This document shows, piece after piece, positions 10,405-19,636 of a DNA stretch of 64,000 bases. The first letter of the stretch is position 1; each line of letters starts with the position of its first letter. Under the pieces are notes generated by a model. That model was not told the origin of the DNA. It did no database searches and saw only the letters and a program-made list of their open reading frames with translations. Origin of the DNA: Alphaproteobacteria bacterium (GTDB lineage Bacteria > Pseudomonadota > Alphaproteobacteria > UBA8366 > GCA-2717185); contig WLWY01000001.1 of assembly GCA_012103325.1 (NCBI GenBank), positions 1,279,653-1,343,652 of the forward strand, read 5' to 3'. The translations under genes were made by a program, and so were the position numbers.

Positions 10405-11217
10405 ATGGGAACTCGTTTGCAGGATAAAATCGCCATCGTTGTCGGCGCTGGCCAGAGCCCCGGCCCCACGCCCGCCATCGGCAACGGCCGCGCCACCGCC
10501 ATGCTGTTCGCGCGCGAAGGCGCCAAGGTCCTGTCCGTCGACCGTCACCTGGAGTCGGCGGAAGAAACGGCTGAGATAATCCGCAAAGAAGGCGGCGATG
10601 CCGCGGCACACGCCGCCGATGTCACCGTCGAGTCCGACATGCAAGCGATGGTCGATGCGTGCGTCGAACGCTAGGGCCGGGTCGACGTGCTGCACAACAA
10701 TGTCGGGATCAGTGTCGAGGGCGGCGATGCGCCGTTCACCGAGATCACGACGGAGGCGTTCGACAAGATCGTCGCGGTCAATCTGCGCAGCCTCGTCTAT
10801 GCCTGCAAATACACGCTGCCGGTGATGCGGAAGCAGGAGAGCGGCGCCATCGTCAATATCTCGTCGATGGCGGCGTGGTCGAGCTACCCTTGGGTCACCT
10901 ACAAGGCAACCAAGTCGGCGATGATTTCGCTGACCGAGCAATTGGCAATTCAGAACGCAAAATACGGCATTCGCGCGAACGTTATCCTACCCGGTTTGAT
11001 GGACACGCCGATGGCAGTCGATCGCCGCGCCGCGGCCTTCGACCGGCCTCGCGAAGAAATCGCCGCCGAACGCGATGCCAAGGTACCGCTGAAAGGCAAG
11101 ATGGGAACCGGCTGGGATGTGGCCCACGCGGCCCTGTTCCTTGCATCGGATGAGGCCGGCTTCGTTACCGGCGTTACGCTTCCCGTAGATGGAGGTGCCA
11201 GCTGCCGTGTCGGCTAA
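10405..11217 (+). pseudogene. short-chain dehydrogenase interrupted by an in-frame TAG (10672-10674)
   Basis: The 10405..10674 and 10687..11217 ORFs share one frame. Together they form one SDR: Rossmann start (IAIVVGAGQ...), then DVLHNNVGIS, IVNISSMAAWSSYPWVTYKATKSAM, TGVTLPVDGG, with only one stop between. Confidence 0.75.
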
Positions 11218-12545
11218 CGCCGATACTGATCGAATAGCGCGTCGATTTCGGCATCGCCGGTTGGATACTCGCTCGAAGCATCAGCGCTCGCGCCGGCTTC
11301 GAGCAGAGATTTGACGACACGCGGATAGTCGCCATGAGTCACGTCCGCTGGCTGGCCCGCCGCGATCATTCCGCCAAATCGGTAATGGCAATGCCCTGCA
11401 CCAAAAGCTGCGGTATCAAGCGCCGTGCCGCCGAAAGCATTCAGCTTTTCCAGGTCGGGACCATGCGCCAGAAGGGCGTCCATCGCATTCGCTGCACCAG
11501 TCCAGGCGGCATTGCACAAAATGGGACCAATATTCGCCGACTCGTCCGGATCGAAACCCATCCGCGCCATGCTGTCGACGGCCAAGGCATTGTCTTCACC
11601 TGCCAGGGCGGCAAAGATCTGATATTCATCCGGTCCCAGCTCATCGGTCAAATCAGCGCGCAAAGCCTGTGCCAGATTTGTGTCGCCAACAGCGCACGCG
11701 CCGACAAACCGATCCATGTTCGTTAGCTCTGCGTCTGTCGCACCATGCGCGCGCAACACATCGGCCACACCGGTACGGCCATATCGAATAGCCAGCGCAT
11801 AAGGTGTTTTGCCATATTCCGTGCGCGCGGCGATATCGCCACCGTGATCCAGTAGCAGCGCGATAGTATCCGGCCCCCGTCCCCGTTGAACGGCATGATG
11901 GAGGCGGGTCATGCGGTCGCCAAACGGGGTCACGAAATTGACGTCGGCGCCATGCGCAAGGAAAAGCCGAGCCCCTTCGATATCCTCAAAATCCAACTTT
12001 CTGGCAAAACAGAAGGAGATCTTGTCCAGGTTCGGTTTCGCCGCAAGGATCAGCGACAGGCATTCAAGGTCTGGCAATTCGGCGGCATGATACAGCGCTT
12101 CCGAGCCAAAAGACTCCGTGCCTTCGTTCGGGTCCGCACCCGCATCCAGGAGCAACTTCGTGAGACCCGGATTATTGGCGCGTCCGCACCCCCCATAGAG
12201 GGCCGTCTGCGGTTCATCATTTGCGAGAAAAGATGCGTTCGGGTCGGCGCCCGCGTCCAACAACAGCACAGCGGATCGAAGAAACGCTTCCCGGCGCGCA
12301 AGATCGAAGCGCTGAAATTCGGAATAACAAAGATAGAGAAGCACCGGCCAGTCGCGCGGTCCGCCAACTGCCGTCAAACGCTCCGGATAAGAAGCAAACG
12401 CTTCCACGTCGCCATAGCACGCTGCGGCAAACACATCGCGTTTGGGCAATGTCGGGTCGCTTGCGAGCAAGATCTGCGCCGCATCCATGCGGCCCGAGAT
12501 GACATGCTCAATAAACTCAGCAACCTCGTCGGTTCCAGCGGTCAC
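11214..12545 (-). CDS. ankyrin-repeat protein
   Basis: Multiple repeats: ETALYGGCG..GLTKLLLDAGADPNEG, TRLHHAVQRGRGPDTIALLLDHGGDIAAR, KTPYALAIRYGRTGVADVLRAHGA. Confidence 0.82.
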   Translation of the reverse strand: MTAGTDEVAEFIEHVISGRMDAAQILLASDPTLPKRDVFAAACYGDVEAFASYPERLTAVGGPRDWPVLLYLCYSEFQRFDLARREAFLRSAVLLLDAGADPNASFLANDEPQTALYGGCGRANNPGLTKLLLDAGADPNEGTESFGSEALYHAAELPDLECLSLILAAKPNLDKISFCFARKLDFEDIEGARLFLAHGADVNFVTPFGDRMTRLHHAVQRGRGPDTIALLLDHGGDIAARTEYGKTPYALAIRYGRTGVADVLRAHGATDAELTNMDRFVGACAVGDTNLAQALRADLTDELGPDEYQIFAALAGEDNALAVDSMARMGFDPDESANIGPILCNAAWTGAANAMDALLAHGPDLEKLNAFGGTALDTAAFGAGHCHYRFGGMIAAGQPADVTHGDYPRVVKSLLEAGASADASSEYPTGDAEIDALFDQYRR

Positions 12546-12558
12546 CTAACGCACAGCC

Positions 12559-13284
12559 TTACGTCAGGTATTGGCCGCCATTCGCGGTCAAGGTCGCGCC
12601 GGTGATAAATCCGGCATCGTCCGCGGCGAGAAAGACGACGCAACGGGCAATCTCGGGACATTCGCCGAGGCGTCCAGTTGGGATCAAGGGCAGAATCTTG
12701 GTGTTCAGCACTTCCTCCGGCACCGCACGCACCATCTCGGTGGCGATATAGCCAGGCGCGACGCAGTTCACCGTGATGCCCTTGGCCGCCGATTCCTGGG
12801 CCAATGCCTTGGTAAACCCGATCACGCCGGCTTTGGCGGCAGAATAGTTGGTCTGGCCGAACTGGCCCTTCTGCCCGTTGATCGACGAGATGTTGATGAT
12901 CCGGCCGAAGTTCCGGGCGCGCATCCCTTCGATCACGCTGCGCGACATCGAGAATACGCTGTCCAGGTCGGTGTGGACGACAGACGTCCATTGCTCTGCG
13001 CTCATACGGTGCAACGGCGCATCGTAAGTAATGCCCGCATTGTTGACCAGCACATCCACCGGGCCAAGATCGGATTCGATATTCCCGATTGCCTCCTGGC
13101 AGGATTCGAGATTCGCTACATCGAACTTGTAAACCGGAATATCGGTTTCATCGCGAAACTTGAATGCCGCTTCATCCCGGGTGGCATAGTTCGCCGCCAC
13201 CACATACCCGGCTTCCTTGAGCCCTTTAGATATCGCTTCGCCGATACCGCGTGTACCGCCGGTCACTACCGCCACTTTCGCCAT
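12559..13284 (-). CDS. phaB: acetoacetyl-CoA reductase-like SDR
   Basis: MAKVAVVTGGTRGIGEAISKGLKEAGY, DVLVNNAGITYDAPLHRMSAEQW, INISSINGQKGQFGQTNYSAAKAG. Confidence 0.85.
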   Translation of the reverse strand: MAKVAVVTGGTRGIGEAISKGLKEAGYVVAANYATRDEAAFKFRDETDIPVYKFDVANLESCQEAIGNIESDLGPVDVLVNNAGITYDAPLHRMSAEQWTSVVHTDLDSVFSMSRSVIEGMRARNFGRIINISSINGQKGQFGQTNYSAAKAGVIGFTKALAQESAAKGITVNCVAPGYIATEMVRAVPEEVLNTKILPLIPTGRLGECPEIARCVVFLAADDAGFITGATLTANGGQYLT

Positions 13285-13501
13285 CTTTCTCTCCCTGTCG
13301 AACAGAGTTACGAACCCCAACGGATCCGCCGGCCAATGACGTGGGACCTAACGCCCATTCGTTCTGCGTACAATGGCATGGGACAATTCGCCGCGCCAGC
13401 GGATTCCCCTTAGCGAATTTGGCGCATCGCGATGACGATTTGATTACAGGCGCGGCGGGATCGGAGCGAGTTTACGAAGACCCCTTGCCGGTCGCCGTGA
13501 G

Positions 13502-14044
13502 TCAGGCGCACAGCATTTCGAGGCAGGCCTCGAACGCGCGCATCGCCGCGAGCGCCTCTTCACCGTTTTCCCCAACAACGGCGATATCACCGCAAGCCTT
13601 CCGGACCGCTTCGTCGATCATGAGATTATCGGTGAGACCGAAGCTTTCGATCAAATGACCGTTCCGGTCGTAGCGCCGCGCATCGCGCTCAACCGCCGGG
13701 CCGAACGCCGCATCGACACGGTCCGTATAGGATGCCGACGTACTGGTATATCCGAAGACTGGTTTGCCTAGCGCAAACATAAGCCCGAGTTCGAAGACCG
13801 TCCCGGCATCCGCGCTGGGTCCGCGAAACGGTGTGAGATTGAACAGCCCGGCATCCGCCCGTCGCATCAGCGCGTGATTTGCTTGAAATATCGATGCGGC
13901 GGTAGCTTCTGCGCCTGCATCCTGGTCCAGCGGAAACAGCCCCTCGACGCCACGCTCTTGGCATAGCTCGCATTTTCGTCTGCCAATCTCCCGCGCGTTA
14001 GGGAGAAAGACATCCGGCCCGGCGAGGTAGATTTTGCAGGTCAT
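13502..14044 (-). CDS. nucleoside 2-deoxyribosyltransferase family protein
   Basis: MTCKIYLAGPDVFLPNAREIG, IFQANHALMRRADAGLFNLTPFRGPSADAGTVFELGLMFALGKPVFGY. Confidence 0.87.
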   Translation of the reverse strand: MTCKIYLAGPDVFLPNAREIGRRKCELCQERGVEGLFPLDQDAGAEATAASIFQANHALMRRADAGLFNLTPFRGPSADAGTVFELGLMFALGKPVFGYTSTSASYTDRVDAAFGPAVERDARRYDRNGHLIESFGLTDNLMIDEAVRKACGDIAVVGENGEEALAAMRAFEACLEMLCA

Positions 14045-14060
14045 GCTGCGGAATCCCGGA

Positions 14061-15221
14061 TTACGTAAGCCGCGCCTCGGCGCAGAAATCCTCGAACTTA
14101 CCGGGATAGTAAAACACCTTCGGCCACCCCATGCGGTCGATGGAGTTGAACGTCCAGCGCAGCCTTGTATCCAGAATGGGGCTGCCCTTGAGGTCGATGC
14201 AGAAGATGTGTTTGCCCCGCGCATCCTCACCGCTTTCCGCGAGCTGCCGCAGCACGAACCGTACGAGCGCATCTTCCCGTGGCATGCTGTAGCCTACAAT
14301 CACCAGGATGCGGGTCTCGCGCAGAACCCGGACCGCCTTTGGGAAGATTTCCTTGAAGTAGGGATCCGTATAATCCTGTTCGCGGGACGGCAGAATGAGG
14401 ATCGGCGGGTTATTGCGCACGGCCTCGGGCGGGCGATTGCGATACTCGAAATGATAGCCTTCCCGGTCGCGCAGAATTTCGAAACCGCCGTTGAGCTTGA
14501 TCAGATTGTGATCGAATACGCTGCGGCGCTGATCCCAGATCGAGCGGCCGCAGACGAGATGCGGCGTTATGCCGCGATAGAGGCGCCGGTAGATCGGCCG
14601 GTCAGCGGCCCCGAGATTGTCCAATATCGTCTCGATGGTGAAGTCGTAGTTGGTCGTAATGAAATTGAGAATAAGCCCGTCATTGTCGCTGCTCCGGCCA
14701 CCGCACAGCCCGGTCAGATCTTCGAAGAATTTGTGGATGGCCTGCTGGTTTTCGGAGAGGACGGGGGGCGTCGGAAACTTGCTGGTCTCCATATCGATAT
14801 TGTTCAGGTCGCACAGGCTGCGGAACCGGTTCTGGATGAAGGTCCGGATCTCCTGAATGCTGAGTACCAGGCTTTGCTCGTCCAGATAACGGTTCCGGAT
14901 ATCCGGATATTTAAGCTGCATATCGATGACGTATTGCAGGGTCTTGAAACCCTCGAACCCGATCCCGTCATTTTCGTCCCAACCCAACGCCTTGAGGACG
15001 TGCGACAGGTTCTTGAAGGTCTCGATTTCAGCACGGGAAATCGAGAACAAGGTCCCTTCCGTCGGCGATTGCGGATTCCACGCCTTGGAAAACCCGGCAC
15101 CGCCCCAAAACGTCATCGTTCGCAGGGCTGCCAGGCTCTCATCGTCTTGCGATAACTGTTCTGCGATATCGCGAAATGCCGCGACGGCGGTCTGTCGTTC
15201 GTCCAAGGCGGCCTTGTCCAT
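14061..15221 (-). CDS. SIR2-like (SIR2_2 type) domain protein
   Basis: TFWGGAGFSKAWNP (GAGxS motif), LNFITTNYDFTIE (TTNYD motif), LIKLNGGFEIL (KLHG-equivalent with N for H), ILVIVGYSMPREDALVRFVLR. Lies 16 nt upstream of the NDT gene, same strand. Confidence 0.75.
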   Translation of the reverse strand: MDKAALDERQTAVAAFRDIAEQLSQDDESLAALRTMTFWGGAGFSKAWNPQSPTEGTLFSISRAEIETFKNLSHVLKALGWDENDGIGFEGFKTLQYVIDMQLKYPDIRNRYLDEQSLVLSIQEIRTFIQNRFRSLCDLNNIDMETSKFPTPPVLSENQQAIHKFFEDLTGLCGGRSSDNDGLILNFITTNYDFTIETILDNLGAADRPIYRRLYRGITPHLVCGRSIWDQRRSVFDHNLIKLNGGFEILRDREGYHFEYRNRPPEAVRNNPPILILPSREQDYTDPYFKEIFPKAVRVLRETRILVIVGYSMPREDALVRFVLRQLAESGEDARGKHIFCIDLKGSPILDTRLRWTFNSIDRMGWPKVFYYPGKFEDFCAEARLT

Positions 15222-15357
15222 ACCAGCTTCCCAACGGTGTCAGCGCAACGGTGTGCGATACTTAGATGTAAATATTATGAACACGCGGATATTCGCACAC
15301 GCGTCCATAAACGAAGTAGCATCAAAAAGACAGCAGCAACACACGGAGACCGAAGTC

Positions 15358-16275
15358 ATGGCAGTCGATTACGAGAAACGCGACGGCGTCGCCTACATCA
15401 CACTCAACAACCCCGAGAAGGCGAATATCCTCGACAAAAAGACGTCGGATGCGATCTCCGAAGCGTGGATCGACCTATGGGAAGACCGCGACATTCGCTG
15501 CGCAATCCTGACCGGCAAAGGCGACCGGCATTTCTGCGGCGGCCATAACCTCGCACCGCGCCCGGAACTGAGCGAGGAAGAGCGTGAGATGCTCAAGACG
15601 CAGCGCATCTTCTGGCCGCTGGCAGGTACGGTGCACGGCACACCGACCGGTGTCGACGGCCGCATGGGCGACCACTATCCGAGAGTCTGGAAACCGATCA
15701 TCGCTGCCGTCAATGGCTGGGCCGCCGGCGCAGGACTCTACATTTTGCTGGCATCCACCGACATCCGTATCGCGAGCGCCGAACACGCGCGGTTCAAGTT
15801 CGCCTTGCTCAGCCAAGGCTGGCTCGGCCACGGTCCGGGCGCGAGCCTACTCATCAAGCAACTTCGTTATATCGACGCGATGAAGACCCTCCTTACCGAC
15901 GAACCTTTCGATGCTGCCGAAGCGTTGCGCATCGGGCTTATCAATGAAGTCGTACCGCACGACCAACTGCTGGCGCGTGCGGAAACAATGGCGCGGCAAA
16001 TCGTTTCCATGCCGCCGGTCGCGGTGCGCATGATGAAGGAGTTCGTGGTCCGGTTCGGCGACCTGCCGACCGATCAGGCGTGGCATGTCCAGAACCTGAT
16101 CAACACACTGTTGATCCAGACGACAGCGGATGGCGAGGAAGGCCGCCAGGCTTTCAACGAAAAGCGGCCACCCAATTTCACGGGGGCACTGCGCAAACGC
16201 GGCGAACCATTCACCGACATTTCGGAGGAAGACGCGGCCCGGCTCGAAGAAATCTACCGCAGCGGTGAGTTCTAG
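15358..16275 (+). CDS. enoyl-CoA hydratase/isomerase family protein
   Basis: MAVDYEKRDGVAYITLNNPEKANILD, FCGGHNLAP, IIAAVNGWAAGAGLYILLASTDIRIAS. Confidence 0.92.
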   Translation: MAVDYEKRDGVAYITLNNPEKANILDKKTSDAISEAWIDLWEDRDIRCAILTGKGDRHFCGGHNLAPRPELSEEEREMLKTQRIFWPLAGTVHGTPTGVDGRMGDHYPRVWKPIIAAVNGWAAGAGLYILLASTDIRIASAEHARFKFALLSQGWLGHGPGASLLIKQLRYIDAMKTLLTDEPFDAAEALRIGLINEVVPHDQLLARAETMARQIVSMPPVAVRMMKEFVVRFGDLPTDQAWHVQNLINTLLIQTTADGEEGRQAFNEKRPPNFTGALRKRGEPFTDISEEDAARLEEIYRSGEF

Positions 16276-16291
16276 CACCTAATTCGATCTG

Positions 16292-16507
16292 CTAAGGCCC
16301 GATATCCCAGCCGTAGTTCAACTCCCGCTCCAACGCAGGATCGTTTGCCTTGTTCCCGTTATAATAGTCGTGCAACTCGCTATGGTACGGATATGCGCCA
16401 TATTGCGGGTCTCGACTGTTGGACAGGCAGGCCGTAAGGCCGAAGGATAGGAAAACGAACAAAGTCGGGCGCACGAAACTTCGGCAGAACTTGGTGAGCA
16501 GCAGCAT
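16292..16507 (-). CDS. small hypothetical lipoprotein
   Basis: Hydrophobic leader with lipobox-like FGLTAC; 71 aa. Confidence 0.5.
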   Translation of the reverse strand: MLLLTKFCRSFVRPTLFVFLSFGLTACLSNSRDPQYGAYPYHSELHDYYNGNKANDPALERELNYGWDIGP

Positions 16508-16567
16508 TATTCTTGTTCCGGTTTTGCCAAGCTATGGAAATCGATTTGGGTCGCCCGGTCTCCAATT

Positions 16568-18772
16568 TCAATCACCGACCCCACTAACCGAAAACAACGG
16601 CACGGCAGCGCGCAACGTCGCTATATCGTCCACAGACATACCCAGGACGTCGCGCAACACGGCATCAGTATCCGCGCCAAGCGCCGGGGCAGGCCCGATA
16701 TGCCGGCCGAAGCTGGCCTTCCAAGGCAGGCCGGGAAGCGCTCCTGCTTCGGTTTCATTCCAAAATCCGCGGTGGCGAAGATGTTCGCTGCCGACCAGAT
16801 CCAGCATCGACGCGACCGCAGCCGCCGGAATGCCGGCACCGGTCAATTGCGCTGCTACAGTCGCCGCGCATTGTTCGGCTGTCCAGTTCGACAGGATTCC
16901 GTCGATTGCTTCCGCCCGCGACCGCCGTTCGCTCGCATCGGAGTCTTTCCAACCCGACAGCGGCGGAACCATTGAACATAGCGCCAGCCATTGGGCATCG
17001 TCGGTTACGGCAATACTTACCCAGGCATCGTCTCCCGCCGCGGGATAGATACCGTGCGGCGCGAAACGGGCCGACCAGTTGCCAACCGGCTCCGGCGCGG
17101 CCCCGCATTGTGCCGCGAGGAGCGGTCCCGCCATGGTCCAAAGCATCGCTTCGATCATCGAAAAATCGACGCGGGCGCCTCGGCCCGTGCGCTTCCGGTT
17201 CCAGATACCGGCCGCCGCCGCTAAGGCGAGCTTGAGACCGCACATGGGATCAAGCCACGCCATGCCGACACGCGGCGGCACATCCGGATGCCGGTTCAAC
17301 CCCGCGAAACCAGCATAGCATTGCAGCAAGGTCCCGTACGCCACTGCCTGCGCTTCCGGTCCCGTGCGTCCCAGACCCGACGCGGAAATGTAAAGCAGAT
17401 GCGGGTTTGTTTTGTGCAATTCTTCTGCACCCAAACCGAAGCGCTCCATAACTCCAGTCCCGAAATTCTCGATCACGATGTCGCACTGCGCCGCCAGCGC
17501 GCGTGCAATTCCCGCGGCGTCATCGCTCTTCAGGTTCAGGACGACGGCACGCTTGCCTTGCCCCAGCACGGTGTGCAGTTCTGAGGCGCGGCCAGGATCG
17601 CCGCGGCCGGGCGCCTCCACCTTGATCACTTCCGCCCCCATGGCGGCGAGATAGCGTGTCGTCGTCGGTCCGGCGATTACCCAGCTGAAATCGAGCACAC
17701 GAACGCCGGACAGCGGCAACGCTCCTGTGGCCGGATCAAGGCGCCTGGGAGCACCAACGTCGACCAACGACAGGCCAAAGGCTGGTCCGGGTACTTTCAG
17801 CGCCTTTCCGTCCCATACGAACGTGCGATAAAACCCTCGCTGTGCCAACTGATCCGAAGCGAGTTGCTCGGTAGGCTCCCGCAGCGGAAAGCTTGGCACA
17901 TGTGCCGTCTGCGCGGCATCGGCGATCCATTGCTTGTCGTGCTGACGGCTCCATTCCGACATCAAAGCGTGTAGGTCATCCCAATTTTCGACCCTGTCCG
18001 ATTTGCTGGCGAAGCGCGCTTCCGTGCCCCATTCCGGCGAGTCCATCACGGTCAGCCAGGACGCCCACTGATGATCTTCGCGCGGCGAGATCGCTACATA
18101 TCCGTCGTTCGCGGGCAGGATCGTCACCGTCGCGCCATTGCCGTCCGCAACGCGCTTTCGCGACCAAATGCGGCGATGCAGGCTGGCACGGGTAAGTTCC
18201 GTAATCGCCAAGGTCGCCATCGCCTCCTGAATCGAAACGTCCACGACAGCGCCTCGCTCCGGTGCGAGAAGACCCTGCATGCCCGCGCAGGCGGCCGCCA
18301 GCCCACCGATGAACGCCGTCTGCTCGCCAACCGCCCGGATCGGCGGTTCGGCTACATCGTCGACCTGTCCCGTCAGCATGCGCGCAATACCGCTGGCGCA
18401 GAACAGGGTCAGATCGGTCGCCGGTTCGTCGGCCCGCGGCCCCGTCTGGCCAAAGGGACTGATCGCCACGATGACCGCACCGGCGTTCAACGCGCGCAGC
18501 GCCGCCGGATCAATGCCGTCCGCGCGCAAGGCCGCGGGGCCGCCCTGGCAGATAATGAGATCCGCCTTCGGTACGCAATTTTGCAGAACGTCGTGTTCAA
18601 TCTCGTCGCCGGTGCACTGCTTACCATCGTTGAGATAGGCGGCAAGCGGCGTAGAGCGATCGACCGCAAGACATTCGACGGTCGCCCCGAGATCGGCAAA
18701 CGACCGCCCGCAGACCGCAGCGGCGAGCCCTGGCCCGATCTGAAGCACCGTCATCCCCGTCAACAGCGGCAT
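16568..18772 (-). CDS. CoA transferase (CaiB/BaiF), tandem-domain
   Basis: MPLLTGMTVLQIGPGLAAAVCGRSFADLGATVE, second copy LSGVRVLDFSWVIAGPTTTRYLAAMGAEVIKVEAPGRGDPGR; about 735 aa with two CaiB-like halves. Confidence 0.9.
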   Translation of the reverse strand: MPLLTGMTVLQIGPGLAAAVCGRSFADLGATVECLAVDRSTPLAAYLNDGKQCTGDEIEHDVLQNCVPKADLIICQGGPAALRADGIDPAALRALNAGAVIVAISPFGQTGPRADEPATDLTLFCASGIARMLTGQVDDVAEPPIRAVGEQTAFIGGLAAACAGMQGLLAPERGAVVDVSIQEAMATLAITELTRASLHRRIWSRKRVADGNGATVTILPANDGYVAISPREDHQWASWLTVMDSPEWGTEARFASKSDRVENWDDLHALMSEWSRQHDKQWIADAAQTAHVPSFPLREPTEQLASDQLAQRGFYRTFVWDGKALKVPGPAFGLSLVDVGAPRRLDPATGALPLSGVRVLDFSWVIAGPTTTRYLAAMGAEVIKVEAPGRGDPGRASELHTVLGQGKRAVVLNLKSDDAAGIARALAAQCDIVIENFGTGVMERFGLGAEELHKTNPHLLYISASGLGRTGPEAQAVAYGTLLQCYAGFAGLNRHPDVPPRVGMAWLDPMCGLKLALAAAAGIWNRKRTGRGARVDFSMIEAMLWTMAGPLLAAQCGAAPEPVGNWSARFAPHGIYPAAGDDAWVSIAVTDDAQWLALCSMVPPLSGWKDSDASERRSRAEAIDGILSNWTAEQCAATVAAQLTGAGIPAAAVASMLDLVGSEHLRHRGFWNETEAGALPGLPWKASFGRHIGPAPALGADTDAVLRDVLGMSVDDIATLRAAVPLFSVSGVGD

Positions 18773-18923
18773 CGCGATCCTTTCCTTCCCTTCGCTCACA
18801 TAATCTAGCGCGTCACATCCTTTGCCGCGATGCCGTAAGCCGCATTCCTTTCCTCAGCATCGGCGTCATGCTATCGCAACGGACCGCTGACGCCGCGATG
18901 GCGCCGCAACAGGAAACGCTGGC

Positions 18924-19628
18924 ATGACCGACTTCGTCGCGGCTTTTCAGACCGCCTTCGCGATGATCATGACCCTGGATGACGGGCTCGTGGAAATCGT
19001 CTGTCTGTCGCTGCGGGTCAATTTCGTTGCCGTCGGGCTGGCGGCCGCAATCGGGTTTCCGGTCGGCGCAGCAGTCGCGATCTTCTCGTTTCCTGGCAGG
19101 CGCGCACTTGTCGTCATTATGAACGCGCTGATGGGCATGCCGCCGGTGGTCGTTGGGCTGATCGTCTATCTGCTGCTGTCCCGTGCCGGACCGTTCGGCG
19201 TTCTGGGCCTTTTGTTCACACCAACCGCGATGATCATCGCGCAATGCATCCTGGTAACGCCGATCATCGCCGCCTTGACGCGGCAGACAATCGAAGATCT
19301 GTGGACCGAGTACCGCGATCAACTGCGGTCTCTCGGCTCGGGCGCGTTTCAAACCATGCGGACATTGTTATGGGAGGGCCGCTTCAGCCTCTCGACAGCC
19401 ATTCTCGCCGGGTTCGGCCGCGCCAGCGCCGAAGTCGGCGCGGTGATGATCGTCGGCGGCAATATCGATCATCTGACGCGGGTGATGACCACGGCAATTG
19501 CGCTAGAGGTCAGCAAGGGCGACCTGTCCCTCGCGCTCGGGCTCGGGATCATCCTGATTACGCTATCGCTCTGCGTGAACAGCGCGACTTTCATTCTGAG
19601 TGAAGTCGCACAGCGCCGGCACGGCTGA
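18924..19628 (+). CDS. ABC transporter permease (tungstate TupB-like)
   Basis: MNALMGMPPVVVGLIVYLLLSRAGPFG, RSLGSGAFQTMRTLLWEGRFSLSTAILAGFGRASAEVGAVMIVGGNI. Confidence 0.85.
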   Translation: MTDFVAAFQTAFAMIMTLDDGLVEIVCLSLRVNFVAVGLAAAIGFPVGAAVAIFSFPGRRALVVIMNALMGMPPVVVGLIVYLLLSRAGPFGVLGLLFTPTAMIIAQCILVTPIIAALTRQTIEDLWTEYRDQLRSLGSGAFQTMRTLLWEGRFSLSTAILAGFGRASAEVGAVMIVGGNIDHLTRVMTTAIALEVSKGDLSLALGLGIILITLSLCVNSATFILSEVAQRRHG

Positions 19629-19636
19629 AAACAAGC

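Noticed and set aside
10672-10674. TAG as a reassigned sense codon or pyrrolysine
   Set aside because: TAG ends several normal genes here (cobM, CMD gene), and nothing else supports recoding; mutation or sequencing error is more likely.
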